Positions 25,063 through 33,322 are shown, counted from the first letter of the stretch. The stretch is 64,000 bases of DNA from Gammaproteobacteria bacterium (GCA_009838035.1 VXSK01000004.1:124001-188000), one strand, 5' to 3'. The notes: generated by a model not told the origin, from the letters alone. A program made the numbers and translations.

Positions 25063-25820
25063 CCCCTCCCCGGAAAGCGCTTGCGGAATTCGTGCTGGCG
25101 CTGGGCGACGACTCCCTGGTGCTGGGCCAGCGCCTGTCGGAATGGTGCGGCAAAGCGCCATTTCTGGAAGAGGACATCGCGATCGCCAACGTTGCGCTGG
25201 ACTACCTCGGCCGGGCCGAAAAGTTCTACCGCTACGTCTCCGAACTTGAGGGCGGGCACCGCGGCGTCGACGATATCGCCTTCCTGCGGGACAGCCGCGC
25301 CTACCGCAACCTGCTGATCTTCGAACTTCCGGTAGGGGACTTCGCCCGCACCATGGCCCGGCAGCTTATGGTGGACGCTTTTCACCTGCCTTACCTCAAT
25401 CGCCTGAGCCGTTCCACCGACGCGCGTATTGGCGCGATTGCGGCCGAAGCGGCCAAGGAAAGCCGTTACCACCTCAAGCGAAGCCGCGAGTGGGTGCTGC
25501 GGCTGGGCGGCGGGACCGTCGAAAGCCACGGCAGGATTCAGCGCGCTTTCGACGCCTTGTGGGGCTACGGCCCCGAGATGTTCGAAATGGACCGCCACGA
25601 GAAGGCCCTGCTCGAAAGCGGCGTGTCGGTGGACCGTTCCGCGCTGAAAGCAAAATGGCAGGCTTCGATGACAAGCATTCTGGTCGAGGCAGGGCTGAAG
25701 GTTTCCGACCAGGAGTGGTCGATTGTCGGCGGGCGCGACGGCGTGCATACCGAACATCACGGTTATCTTCTCGCCGAGATGCAGTACATGCAGCGCGCGT
25801 ATCCCGGCCTGGCCTGGTAA
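25059..25820 (+). CDS. paaC: phenylacetyl-CoA epoxidase structural subunit PaaC
   Basis: Non-catalytic di-iron-fold partner of PaaA, 253 residues, starting at GTG 25059 that overlaps the paaB stop. FVLALGDDSLVLGQRLSEWC and APFLEEDIAIANVALDYLGR are the standard PaaC opening. DDIAFLRDSRAYRNLLIFEL-type text and FARTMARQLMVDAFHLPY follow, and EMQYMQRAYPGLAW is the usual C-terminus. Intact, no missing segment. The downstream gene in typical operons is paaD; here paaE follows after 11 bases. Confidence 0.93.
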   Translation: MTPPRKALAEFVLALGDDSLVLGQRLSEWCGKAPFLEEDIAIANVALDYLGRAEKFYRYVSELEGGHRGVDDIAFLRDSRAYRNLLIFELPVGDFARTMARQLMVDAFHLPYLNRLSRSTDARIGAIAAEAAKESRYHLKRSREWVLRLGGGTVESHGRIQRAFDALWGYGPEMFEMDRHEKALLESGVSVDRSALKAKWQASMTSILVEAGLKVSDQEWSIVGGRDGVHTEHHGYLLAEMQYMQRAYPGLAW

Positions 25821-26579
25821 GAGATCGAGCGATGAGCGAGGCGCGCTTCCATCGCCTGCGCGTAGTGGAAGTCCGCCCGGAAACGGACAGCGCGGTGTGC
25901 GTCACCTTTGACGTGCCCGAGCCGCTGCGGGATACCTTTCGTTTCATCCAGGGGCAGTACCTGACCCTGAGCGCCCGGATCAATGGCGAGAACGTGAGCC
26001 GCTCGTATTCGATCTGCTCGGGCGTGGACGACGGCTGCCTAAAGGTGGGCATCAAGAAGATCGACGGCGGGCTGTTCTCCACTTACGCAAACGAATGCCT
26101 GAGCGCCGGCGACGAAATCCGCGTGATGCCGCCGAAGGGAAACTTCCACACCGCGCTGTCGGCGGACAACCGCAAGAACTACATGTGCATCTGCATCGGC
26201 AGCGGTATCACACCTATTCTGTCCATCGTCAAGTCCATCCTCGAGCGCGAACCGCGCAGCGTGGTGACCCTCCTGTACGGCAACCGCAACTCCGCCACTG
26301 TGATGTTCAAGAGCGAACTGAGCTTTCTCAAGAACCGTTACATGACGCGCTTCAACTGGGTCAACATCCTGAGCCGCGAGGAGCAGGACGCCGAAGTGCT
26401 TTACGGCCGCATTGACAATCGCAAGGGTGGCGAATTGCAGCGCAAGCGACTGATCGACATCGCCGGGACCGACGAGTTCTTCCTGTGCGGCCCGCAATCG
26501 ATGATCTCGGAAGTCTCGCGTGGGCTGCGCGGCTCCGGCGTGGACGAAACGCATATCCACTACGAACTGTTCTCGTCTT

Positions 26580-26587
26580 CAATTGAA
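26580..26587 (+). repeat. left target-site duplication (8 bp)
   Basis: CAATTGAA, directly repeated at 26895-26902 on the other side of the inserted element. The paaE frame is restored when one copy and the insert are removed. The target is a near-palindrome (TTCAATTGAA). Confidence 0.9.
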
Positions 26588-26611
26588 GGGCATTACATAC
26601 CTGGGTTGACG
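26588..26611 (+). repeat. left terminal inverted repeat
   Basis: 24 bases starting GGGCATTACATACC, identical in reverse complement to 26871-26894. Confidence 0.9.
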
Positions 26612-26613
26612 GC

Positions 26614-26853
26614 TCACGTTAGCGCCTCCGGTGCGATCCGAGGTTTCGCAGATTCGCCCACCGCAATGGCGTCCGCCGTGAATTTGCTCAATTCCCGCCA
26701 GCACTCCCGGCTCGGCGCGGCGGCAATGTCGGCCCGAAGCTCTAAAAGGTCCGCTAAACAGCGGTCGAATTCGTCAAGGTCGCCCGATTCATATGCTTTT
26801 GCCATGCCGACATAGGCGGCGCAGAATAGCTCACGGGCCAATGCGATCTTCAT
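26614..26853 (-). CDS. small cargo protein of the miniature transposon
   Basis: A 79-residue protein of unknown function, predicted largely helical: MKIALARELFCAAYVGMAKA, then YESGDLDEFDRCLADLLELR, and RECWRELSKFTADAIAVGES. It has three cysteines (FC, RC, EC). A strong ribosome binding site AAAAGGAGAG lies about 6 bases before the ATG, which argues that it is a real gene rather than a chance frame. It fills almost the whole element and runs opposite to paaE. Any promoter would have to lie in the right inverted repeat or in the flanking paaE DNA. It does not resemble a transposase (no DDE motif, too short). Regulator, antitoxin-like or host-interaction roles are guesses. Confidence 0.7.
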   Translation of the reverse strand: MKIALARELFCAAYVGMAKAYESGDLDEFDRCLADLLELRADIAAAPSRECWRELSKFTADAIAVGESAKPRIAPEALT

Positions 26854-26870
26854 TTATCTCTCCTTTTGGG

Positions 26871-26894
26871 CGTCAACCCAGGTATGTAATGCCC
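26871..26894 (-). repeat. right terminal inverted repeat
   Basis: 24 bases, exact reverse complement of 26588-26611; ends TAATGCCC at the junction with the target duplication. Confidence 0.9.
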
Positions 26895-26902
26895 CAATTG
26901 AA
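26895..26902 (+). repeat. right target-site duplication (8 bp)
   Basis: CAATTGAA, the second copy of the sequence at 26580-26587. Confidence 0.9.
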
Positions 26903-27405
26903 GACGCGCGAACCGCGGTGGAGAAGCACCTGGCCCGCGCGCAGCAATACGCCGGGCAGGTCAGTGATGTCACCGTCACCGTGGCCGGCCGTTCATCGCG
27001 GTTCGAACTCTCCACCGACGGGGAGAGCATCCTCGACGGTGCGCTGCGCAACGGCGCCGACCTGCCGTTCTCCTGCAAGGGCGGCGTATGTGCCACCTGC
27101 CGGGCGCGCCTGCTGGAAGGCGAGGTGGAGCTGGACATCAACCACGCGCTCGGCGAGAAGGAACTGGAGGAAGGCCTGATCCTCACCTGTCAGGCCCATC
27201 CCATCACCGACCGCGTCGTCCTGGACTTCGATCAGCCATGACCGCCCCCGGCCGCCGCTTCCATCGCCGCTTCGACGGCCTCTCATAGGCCGGAGCGCAC
27301 CTCGCGAACGCCGGGGGGCTGGACAGGCTCCCAACTTTGGTTGACTTGTCCTTCCAGGGGGGAATCCGCGCTACTGAAACGATAAATCTATAGAGGGCTC
27401 CTTTT

Positions 27406-28008
27406 TTGCGCCGATCGAGTAACCCCCGGAATCACAACATCGTCGAGCTGGGCTCGCGCGAGCGGCCTGCCCGCCGGCAGCTGGTCGAACAGTTGTTTGC
27501 GCAGCACGGCCGGGCCTTGCGCGTGTTTCTGCGGGGACGGTCGGTGCGTCGGGAGGAGATCGAGGACGTCGTGCAGGAGGTCTTTGCACGACTGATGGGC
27601 GTCCGGGGGCTGGAAGAGAAAATGACCGCCGAGACGGGAAGCAATCGCGCCTATCTGCTGAGCATGGCCAGCGGCCTGATCACCGACCGCTGGCGCAAGC
27701 AGCGGGTGCGGACAGCCTACGCCTTCGCGCAAGGGGAAATTGACTCCGAACGAGTGGATGAGCGCACCCCCGAACGGGTGGTGGCGGCGCAGCTGGAGCT
27801 GGAAGCGATCCGGGCCGTCATCCTGAGCCTGCCGCTGAACTGGCGCGTGGCGCTGCTGCTGCAGCGCTTGCGCAATATGAGCTATGAGCAGATCGCCCTG
27901 CACATGGGCGTCTCGGTACGCCAGGTCGAGCGCTACCTCTACCGGGCCGCGAGACGGCTCCACAAGGCGCGGCGGAACACTGAAACGACGGGAGAACACT
28001 CGTGCTGA
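27406..28008 (+). CDS. ECF sigma factor, FecI-like
   Basis: A 200-residue extracytoplasmic-function sigma factor. Region 2 is VEQLFAQHGRALRVFLRGRS with EIEDVVQEVFARLM at about 50-65, then RAYLLSMASGLITDRWRKQR. Region 4 is LPLNWRVALLLQRLRNMSYE-QIALHMGVSVRQVERYLYRA at about 143-183. The start is TTG at 27406, with GAGGG upstream; no ATG precedes the conserved region. It forms a FecI-FecR-TonB receptor set with the next two genes, so it probably activates the receptor gene in response to a surface signal. Confidence 0.88.
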   Translation: MRRSSNPRNHNIVELGSRERPARRQLVEQLFAQHGRALRVFLRGRSVRREEIEDVVQEVFARLMGVRGLEEKMTAETGSNRAYLLSMASGLITDRWRKQRVRTAYAFAQGEIDSERVDERTPERVVAAQLELEAIRAVILSLPLNWRVALLLQRLRNMSYEQIALHMGVSVRQVERYLYRAARRLHKARRNTETTGEHSC

Positions 28009-29036
28009 AGAACCTGCAGGAGATTATGGGCGGCGATGTCGCACATGCGCTGGTAAGGCTTTGGTCGGATGAACTCTCGGAGGCCGAGGCCATGGCGGTC
28101 CACAGCCGGAGGCGGAGCGATCCGGAGTACCGCGAGGAACTGGACGAGTTGCTGGCGGTCTTCGATGGGGTCGCGCGATTTGCCGGCGATCGCGGGATGG
28201 AAGCGATCGCCACCGACTACGGGCGCTTGTTGCAGCAGCGTCGAAGGAACCGGCGTCTCGCGCTCGGCCTGGTCGCCGGGATAGTGGTCGCCATCGGCGC
28301 GGTACTGGCGTTTGTCTGGCCGTGGCGCGTGCCGGACGAAAGCCACCTGCACAAGTACTTCACCCGCATCGGCGAGCAGCAGACCATCGAACTGGCCGAT
28401 GGCAGTGTGATCACGCTCAATACCGGCGGCCAGTTGGTGGTGGACTACAGCGGGCCGGAGCGCCGGGTCCTGCTGGAGCGCGGCGAAGCCTATTTCGAGG
28501 TGGTGGACGACTCCCAGCGTCCCTTCACTGTGGACCTGGGCACGCATGCCGTCACCGTGATCGGCACCGCTTTCGACGTGCGCAAGGATCCGGGCCGCTA
28601 CCAGGTGGCGGTGATCGAGGGCGCGGTTACGTTTCACGAGGCTACGGCCGATCTGTCCGCATCGCCCCCGCCGGTCACGATGCGCGGACCCGGCCCGCGG
28701 CGCGTGGAGGCCGGCTGGGTCGCCGAGTTTGACGTAAGCCGAAACGAGCTGACGGCGTTTCAGCCGGAGTCCATGGACCGCTACCGCGATTGGCGCAGCG
28801 GCCTGCTCAGCTTTTCCTACGAGCCCCTGTCTCAGGTGGTGCAGGAGCTGAATCGCTATTCGCGCAGAAAGATCCTGATCGAGGACGCGTCGGTCATGGA
28901 TCTAAGTGTCTACACGGTCGTCCGTGTGACCGAGATTGATGGCGCGTTGCAAAGCCTGGAACAGGTTCTGCCGATCGAAGTCACGCGGTACTACGACCGG
29001 ATCGTGATCAGTGCGTCCACGGGGAACGACAGGTGA
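28002..29036 (+). CDS. FecR family anti-sigma/sigma regulator
   Basis: A 344-residue inner-membrane regulator that relays the receptor signal to the sigma factor. The cytoplasmic N-terminus (DUF4880-like, VRLWSDELSEAEAMAVHSRR) is followed by one transmembrane helix LGLVAGIVVAIGAVLAFVW at about 90. The periplasmic FecR domain has QQTIELADGSVITLNTGGQL, then LLERGEAYFEVVDDSQRPF and VTVIGTAFDVRKDPGRYQV, all diagnostic. A DUF4974-like C-terminal domain follows (FSYEPLSQVVQELNRYSRRK). Start is GTG 28002, overlapping the sigma stop by 7 bases. Confidence 0.9.
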   Translation: MLKNLQEIMGGDVAHALVRLWSDELSEAEAMAVHSRRRSDPEYREELDELLAVFDGVARFAGDRGMEAIATDYGRLLQQRRRNRRLALGLVAGIVVAIGAVLAFVWPWRVPDESHLHKYFTRIGEQQTIELADGSVITLNTGGQLVVDYSGPERRVLLERGEAYFEVVDDSQRPFTVDLGTHAVTVIGTAFDVRKDPGRYQVAVIEGAVTFHEATADLSASPPPVTMRGPGPRRVEAGWVAEFDVSRNELTAFQPESMDRYRDWRSGLLSFSYEPLSQVVQELNRYSRRKILIEDASVMDLSVYTVVRVTEIDGALQSLEQVLPIEVTRYYDRIVISASTGNDR

Positions 29037-29062
29037 CAACACCAAACCAGGAGGGGAAGAAT

Positions 29063-32000
29063 ATGAACAACATTCGGAATCGGGGCGTTTTGCCGGCTCT
29101 CGCGCTGGCTGCGCTGGCCCTTGTAACGGTCGGCGCCCACGCGCAGTCCGACGAAATATTGTCGCTCGACATCGAAACGCAGGACGCCGGTTCGGCCCTG
29201 GTGAAGCTGGCCACATCGTCGGGCATGGAGATTGTGCTGGACGGGGAGACCGGCAAGAACAAGGAAGTCGAAGGACTGAAGGGCGAATATCGGATTGAAG
29301 AGGCTCTGGCGGCGCTATTGGCCGATACGGGCCTGACATACGAATTCGCCTCGGAGAGCAGGATCGTGGTCCGCGAGGCGCAGGAATCCTCCAGCGAGGG
29401 CGGGGAGGACGAGGAGGACGCCGATGAGGAAGATGCGAATGAAGAAGAAGCGCCCCTCGAGTTGCAGGAACAGCGGATCACCGGTTCGCGAATGCAGGGG
29501 GGCGATCCCACCTCCACGGTCATCAGCTTCACCGCAGAGGACATGGCGCGGCGCGGCATCTCGACGGTGGAAGAACTGTTTCGTCAGATGCCCTGGGCCT
29601 ATGCCTCGAACACGTCCCAGAGCAGCCGGCACTTCTCCGCGCCCGTCGACGTGGATCGCGAAATAGCCACCGGGGATGGAATGGGCATCGGGGTGTCGTT
29701 CGCGAACCTGCGCGCCCTCGGTTCGGAAAACTCGCTGATCCTGGTCAACGGGCGGCGCGTCTCCGGCCGAGGCGGCTCGGAGTACAACGCCGTAAACCTC
29801 TTGAACATTCCGCTATCGTCGATCGAGCGTGTCGACATCGACCTGGGTTCCGCATCCGCGATCTATGGTTCCGACGCCATCGGCGGCGTCATCAACTTCA
29901 TCACCAGGAAGCTCTATACCGGCCTGGAGCTGACGGTCCGCCAGGAATACAGCGCCACCGACGCGGATCGGAGGGTCATGAGCGTGCGCGGCGGCTACGC
30001 GTGGGGCAGCGGCAGCGTAACCGCGGACCTGTCGCGCGATGAGTCGGACCCGGTCAACAACCGCAAGATCTGGACCAGCATGGACTATCGCGATGTATTG
30101 GGACCGGAGTACGACAGGCGTAGCGCGACCACGCAGCCCGGTATCGTTTGCCGGCAGCGCGGGGGGTTCTTTTCCACGTACTGGCTGGTCCTTCCGAGAT
30201 GCGCGTTCGGCGCCCCGCGCCTGCAGTTGCCGCCCGGACACAGCGGCGTCGGCGCGACAGTGGACAACTTCACGGAGGAACTTACGCTGTTCGACTACGT
30301 GCCGCCCCAGAACGGGTGGGTTTCGGAGAGTCTGGGCCTGAACGTGCGCGCCGAGCAATATCTCGGCGAGAACCTGATGGTCTATGGGGAGGCGCTTTTT
30401 TCCGAACACGACGCCTATATCCAGGAACGGACCTTTGCGGACGACTACATCATCGGGGCCGACAATGCCTACAACCCGTTCGGATACGACCTGGCGGTGA
30501 CCTATGCTCCGTTTCGCGAAGTGGAGTCGGGCCAGTTTCCGACCGCCAACGACGAATCGGAACACACAATGCAGACGTACAACCTCGGCGCCGTCTGGCG
30601 GTTCGGCGGCAGCCACGAGTTGGACGTGAGCGTGACGCGCTCCGAATCCGAGCACGAATCGACGGCGTGGCGCGCCCGGTACCACCGAACCGAGGCTGAA
30701 CCCACCGCGGAGGAGTTCTATCGGATCCTGTCGAGTCCCGATCCCAACGTCGCATTCAATCCTTTTGGCGACGGCTCCGCCCAGAGCGCCGATTTGTCGT
30801 CGTTCCTTGTACCCACCTTCGACTTTGGAGGCCGCACCGTGAGCACCACCATAGAGTCGGTTCTGCGCGGCAGTGTGCTGGAGATCTGGGGCGGACCCAT
30901 CAATTATGTCGTGGGTTTCGAGGACCGCACAAGGAAGATCGGACGCAACTGGAGTTGGTTTGCCGACCGGGGCAGGGACGTATTGGACTACTGGGCGGAT
31001 GCCTACGCCGTACCGGAACCCGAAGCCGGACTGCGGGCGGAGTTCATGGAACTGGGCTTTCCGCTGTTCGGAGAAAAGAATGCCCGGCCGGGTGTGCAAG
31101 AGCTGTACGTGAGCCTCCAGGCCCGGCGCGACACGCATACCTTCAATGGGCCGCAGGGCGGGATAGAGCGCATAAGAGGCGGATTCGCACCGGACGCATA
31201 TCAGGCATGGCGGCCGGGCGTGGGATGGGTGAACGCCTGGGGACCTGAGTACGACACCCTGGTGGGCACGGCCAGCATTCTCGACATCGAAAAGAAGGAC
31301 ACCACGCCGCGGATTGGCCTTCTGTACAAGCCGGTGGATTCGCTGTCGATCCGGGCGGCGTGGACGGAGTCGTTTCATCCGCCGCTGTTTTCGCAGCAAT
31401 TCAGTGTCGAAGACATCAGAATGCGGGACTTCAACCTCCTTTTCCAGGACTATCTCCATCCGGACAGAGGGGCAGACGAATTCGTATGGGTCTCGCTGCC
31501 GCTTATTGATGCTCCATACGATCCGGAAATCAGGTCCGAATATGCGGACAAGCTTTCCCTGGGCATCGACTGGCGGCCCGAGTCGATCCCCGGTCTGCGC
31601 TGGACGGTGGATTGGTCGCGGACCGACTTCACGGACAAGATCGCCGACTCTTCCAACTTCACGGGCACCCACCCGGAATTGATTGCGGGGAATGAGAAAG
31701 TCATCCAGCGTGACGAAAACGGATATCCCATCGGTGCTACCCGTGGGCTGGTCAACCTGGCGGCGAAGGTCAGCGAGTACCTCGAGACGTCCGTTCAGTA
31801 TTCCTTCGATACGGGCTTCGGCAGGTTCACGCCCCGCCTGACCTATTCGAGGTTCCTCGATGAATATTTCCAGTTGACCGAAGTCGCCGAGCCCACAAAC
31901 CGGTTGGGCACGCAAAACGGCAGTGACCGGTATCGGCTGACAGGTCAGTTGACCTGGCAGTGGCAGCGCCTCGCCGCCGACCTCTTTGTCTATTACAGGC

Positions 32001-32284
32001 CCGGCTACACGAATGACAGACCGGGAAGTTGCAACAACGTAGTGGGGCGCTGCCTGACTTCGTTCCAGCAGCTTCCCGAGTTCGACGCCACTTCGCTGAC
32101 GACGGTTGATCTTTCGGCCAGCTACTGGTTCGACAACGGGCTTCGGGTGCGCGCCGGCGGACGCAACCTGTTCGAGAGGGAATCGCCGAGTCCGTGGGCG
32201 TTCAGCGGAATCCTCGGTTACGACCCGACGCGCTGGGATGCCCGCGGCCGGGTACTGTATCTGGAACTGACCTGGGCAATGTAG
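29063..32284 (+). CDS. TonB-dependent transducer/receptor with STN domain
   Basis: Outer-membrane active transporter of 1073 residues. The Sec signal is LPALALAALALVTVGAHAQ. A secretin/TonB short N-terminal (STN) domain follows (ILSLDIETQDAGSALVKLAT and LAALLADTGLTYEFASESRI), which is the part that talks to FecR. Then comes a very acidic linker of about 30 residues and the plug, with EQRITGSRMQGGDPTSTVIS and LRALGSENSLILVNGRRVSG, plus the IYGSDAIGGVINFITRK plug end. The long beta-barrel ends LYLELTWAM, with an aromatic-rich terminal strand. ATG 29063 was chosen for its AGGAGG ribosome binding site. The ligand is unknown; nothing around it proves iron. Confidence 0.88.
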   Translation: MNNIRNRGVLPALALAALALVTVGAHAQSDEILSLDIETQDAGSALVKLATSSGMEIVLDGETGKNKEVEGLKGEYRIEEALAALLADTGLTYEFASESRIVVREAQESSSEGGEDEEDADEEDANEEEAPLELQEQRITGSRMQGGDPTSTVISFTAEDMARRGISTVEELFRQMPWAYASNTSQSSRHFSAPVDVDREIATGDGMGIGVSFANLRALGSENSLILVNGRRVSGRGGSEYNAVNLLNIPLSSIERVDIDLGSASAIYGSDAIGGVINFITRKLYTGLELTVRQEYSATDADRRVMSVRGGYAWGSGSVTADLSRDESDPVNNRKIWTSMDYRDVLGPEYDRRSATTQPGIVCRQRGGFFSTYWLVLPRCAFGAPRLQLPPGHSGVGATVDNFTEELTLFDYVPPQNGWVSESLGLNVRAEQYLGENLMVYGEALFSEHDAYIQERTFADDYIIGADNAYNPFGYDLAVTYAPFREVESGQFPTANDESEHTMQTYNLGAVWRFGGSHELDVSVTRSESEHESTAWRARYHRTEAEPTAEEFYRILSSPDPNVAFNPFGDGSAQSADLSSFLVPTFDFGGRTVSTTIESVLRGSVLEIWGGPINYVVGFEDRTRKIGRNWSWFADRGRDVLDYWADAYAVPEPEAGLRAEFMELGFPLFGEKNARPGVQELYVSLQARRDTHTFNGPQGGIERIRGGFAPDAYQAWRPGVGWVNAWGPEYDTLVGTASILDIEKKDTTPRIGLLYKPVDSLSIRAAWTESFHPPLFSQQFSVEDIRMRDFNLLFQDYLHPDRGADEFVWVSLPLIDAPYDPEIRSEYADKLSLGIDWRPESIPGLRWTVDWSRTDFTDKIADSSNFTGTHPELIAGNEKVIQRDENGYPIGATRGLVNLAAKVSEYLETSVQYSFDTGFGRFTPRLTYSRFLDEYFQLTEVAEPTNRLGTQNGSDRYRLTGQLTWQWQRLAADLFVYYRPGYTNDRPGSCNNVVGRCLTSFQQLPEFDATSLTTVDLSASYWFDNGLRVRAGGRNLFERESPSPWAFSGILGYDPTRWDARGRVLYLELTWAM

Positions 32285-32309
32285 GGCCGTTGCCTTGAGT
32301 TAGCCCCCA

Positions 32310-32345
32310 GCGGGGCGTCGCATGGGGGACCGTGCGGCGCCCCGC
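32310..32345 (+). terminator. GC-rich hairpin after the TonB receptor gene
   Basis: GCGGGGCG (32310-32317) pairs perfectly with CGCCCCGC (32338-32345) over a 20-base loop. It starts 26 bases after the receptor stop. No T-run follows. A further hairpin GGCGCTGACAGCGCC lies at about 32364-32378 and could serve the tRNA gene transcribed from the other side. Confidence 0.4.
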
Positions 32346-32420
32346 ACTTACATCCCGGCGGAGGGCGCTGACAGCGCCAAGGGTGCGGGGCCCTTCTTCA
32401 TTGGTGGTGCGTGGTGAATC

Positions 32421-32493
<73 letters not shown>

Positions 32494-32534
32494 ATGGTGG
32501 CTGCGGTCAGGAAAGTGACCGGCAACGGAACGCA

Positions 32535-32561
32535 ATTCTAGCCCGCTTCAGGACTCGTCAA
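32535..32561 (-). promoter_or_regulatory. probable tRNA promoter
   Basis: On the minus strand, TTGACG (32556-32561) and TAGAAT (32535-32540) are 15 bases apart, about 40 bases ahead of the tRNA. The -35 box overlaps the last codons of vapC, so vapC transcription would run into it. Spacing is slightly short of the 17-base optimum. Confidence 0.45.
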
Positions 32562-32965
32562 CCGGCAAGAACGTTGAGTCCCTCGTCTGTTGCCGCGCGA
32601 GCGAGCGCTTTATCCAGTGTGGCCAGTAGCGCGGTTATGCGTAATGCCGACTCAAGGTAGAGCGCGTCGTAGAACGTAATGCCGTGCTTGCGCGCCAGAT
32701 TCATGGCTGTGTGAAAGTTTGCATCCTGGTCGGTTCGAATGGGCAACTCCGCCAGGGCCTCCAATCTCTCCTCGGACATCCGACGGGACAGGCGCCCTCG
32801 GCGCTCGGCAACCAGGAGGGCATTGCGCATCTCCAGGTGCCAGATGCGCGGGACGTAAGCGCTGTGTGTCGCAAGACGCTGTCTTGCGGCATCTGCTTCG
32901 GGTGCGGACTCGTCATCCAGCAGCCACGCCAGTGAGATGGATGCATCCAGCACCAGATTGCTCAA
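32558..32965 (-). CDS. VapC-like PIN-domain toxin
   Basis: A 135-residue PIN-domain RNase of a type II toxin-antitoxin pair. The conserved acidic residues are visible: Asp in NLVLDASISLAWLLDDE at about 7, Glu in HLEMRNALLVAERRG at about 45, Asp in ITFYDALYLESAL at about 99, and Asp in LATLDKALARAA at about 117. These bind the catalytic metal. The start overlaps the antitoxin stop by 4 bases. VapC proteins usually cut tRNA or rRNA; a tRNA gene is the next feature downstream, which may be chance. Confidence 0.88.
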   Translation of the reverse strand: MSNLVLDASISLAWLLDDESAPEADAARQRLATHSAYVPRIWHLEMRNALLVAERRGRLSRRMSEERLEALAELPIRTDQDANFHTAMNLARKHGITFYDALYLESALRITALLATLDKALARAATDEGLNVLAG

Positions 32966-33213
32966 AAGCGATGATCCTCATGCCGCCATGCCAGGATTTC
33001 CTGGCGCGATGCTCTGGCACGCCGCCAGCGTTCACGGCGCTTCTCAAAGCGATCGACGGCAGCCTGTCGGGCGTCGCGTTTCAGGGAAACAGCAGGCACC
33101 AGGTGGGCGATGGTCTTGCCATGACGCGTGATGGCGATTGTTTCTCCAGACTCGACGCTGCGCAGGAGATCCGCAAGATGCGCCTTTGCCTGGGTAGCGG
33201 TGATTTCGTTCAT
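32962..33213 (-). CDS. Phd/YefM-family antitoxin
   Basis: An 83-residue antitoxin. MNEITATQAKAHLADLLRSV and GETIAITRHGKTIAHLVPA form the Phd/YefM DNA-binding fold, followed by a basic C-terminal segment FEKRRERWRRARASRQEILA that should wrap the toxin. It precedes and overlaps the toxin gene, the normal order, and should repress its own promoter. The 20-base-spaced GACATATTG repeats at 33241-33269 are candidate operator sites. Confidence 0.88.
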   Translation of the reverse strand: MNEITATQAKAHLADLLRSVESGETIAITRHGKTIAHLVPAVSLKRDARQAAVDRFEKRRERWRRARASRQEILAWRHEDHRF

Positions 33214-33240
33214 CTTATTTTTGACTAGTTGATTTAACCG

Positions 33241-33269
33241 GACATATTGTAAACGAAGAAGACATATTG
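33241..33269 (-). promoter_or_regulatory. direct-repeat candidate operator upstream of the antitoxin gene
   Basis: GACATATTG occurs at 33241-33249 and again at 33261-33269, exactly 20 bases apart (two helical turns), in an AT-rich stretch ahead of the antitoxin gene. Minus-strand TTTACA (33245-33250) falls between and over the repeats and could be a -35 element. This arrangement suits binding by a dimeric antitoxin, but no binding is shown. Confidence 0.4.
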
Positions 33270-33271
33270 AT

Positions 33272-33313
33272 TCCCGCCTGGAGGGCGGGACGCTGTGGGG
33301 GACATGCCCCCAC
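33272..33313. terminator. paired hairpins between the PQQ dehydrogenase and VapBC genes
   Basis: Two adjacent perfect hairpins: TCCCGCC/GGCGGGA with loop TGGAG (33272-33290), and GTGGGGG/CCCCCAC with loop ACATG (33295-33313). They end 10 bases before the stop of the minus-strand PQQ gene. A similar double hairpin is at 41714-41751, so these may be copies of a small intergenic palindromic family that also ends transcripts. Confidence 0.4.
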
Positions 33314-33322
33314 TCCCCGGGA

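Larger units (their letters stand above)
26588..26894. mobile_element. 307-bp miniature transposon with 24-bp perfect terminal inverted repeats
   Basis: The element begins GGGCATTACATACCTGG and ends with its exact reverse complement. The inverted repeats at 26588-26611 and 26871-26894 match at all 24 bases. It is flanked by an 8-bp target duplication (CAATTGAA). There is no transposase. Between the repeats is one 79-codon gene on the minus strand, with 2 bases from its stop to one repeat and 17 bases from its start to the other. An 8-bp duplication and ends beginning GGG are known for the IS1595 group, so a transposase of that kind is the best guess for the mobilising enzyme; IS66-type elements also make 8-bp duplications but have different ends. 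It inserted in paaE recently, judging by the perfect repeats. Confidence 0.92.
25832..27241 (+). pseudogene. paaE: phenylacetyl-CoA epoxidase reductase PaaE, split by a 307-bp insertion
   Basis: Reductase that passes electrons from NADPH via FAD and [2Fe-2S] to PaaA. The 5' part (25832-26587) encodes the FAD/NAD module: FRFIQGQYLTLSARINGENV, SRSYSICSGVDDG, IGSGITPILSIVKSILE, and FLCGPQSMISEV. The 3' part (26895-27241) encodes the linker and ferredoxin domain with the CKGGVCATC cluster motif and LILTCQA. Deleting the insert and one 8-base duplication joins ...HYELFSSSIE to DARTAVEKHLARAQQYAGQV in frame and restores a normal PaaE. As it stands, translation runs into the insert and stops at 26813-26815, losing the iron-sulfur domain. 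A start at 26918 could express the ferredoxin part alone. Confidence 0.92.

Noticed and set aside
25832..26815. A complete PaaE ending at 26815
   Set aside because: The last part (GHYIPGLTAHVSASG onward) is the transposon read in the wrong sense; the true C-terminal ferredoxin lies beyond 26895.
29813..31915. 700-codon minus-strand frame inside the TonB receptor gene
   Set aside because: Same shadow effect; no domain, Arg/Gly/Pro-rich, no ribosome binding site.
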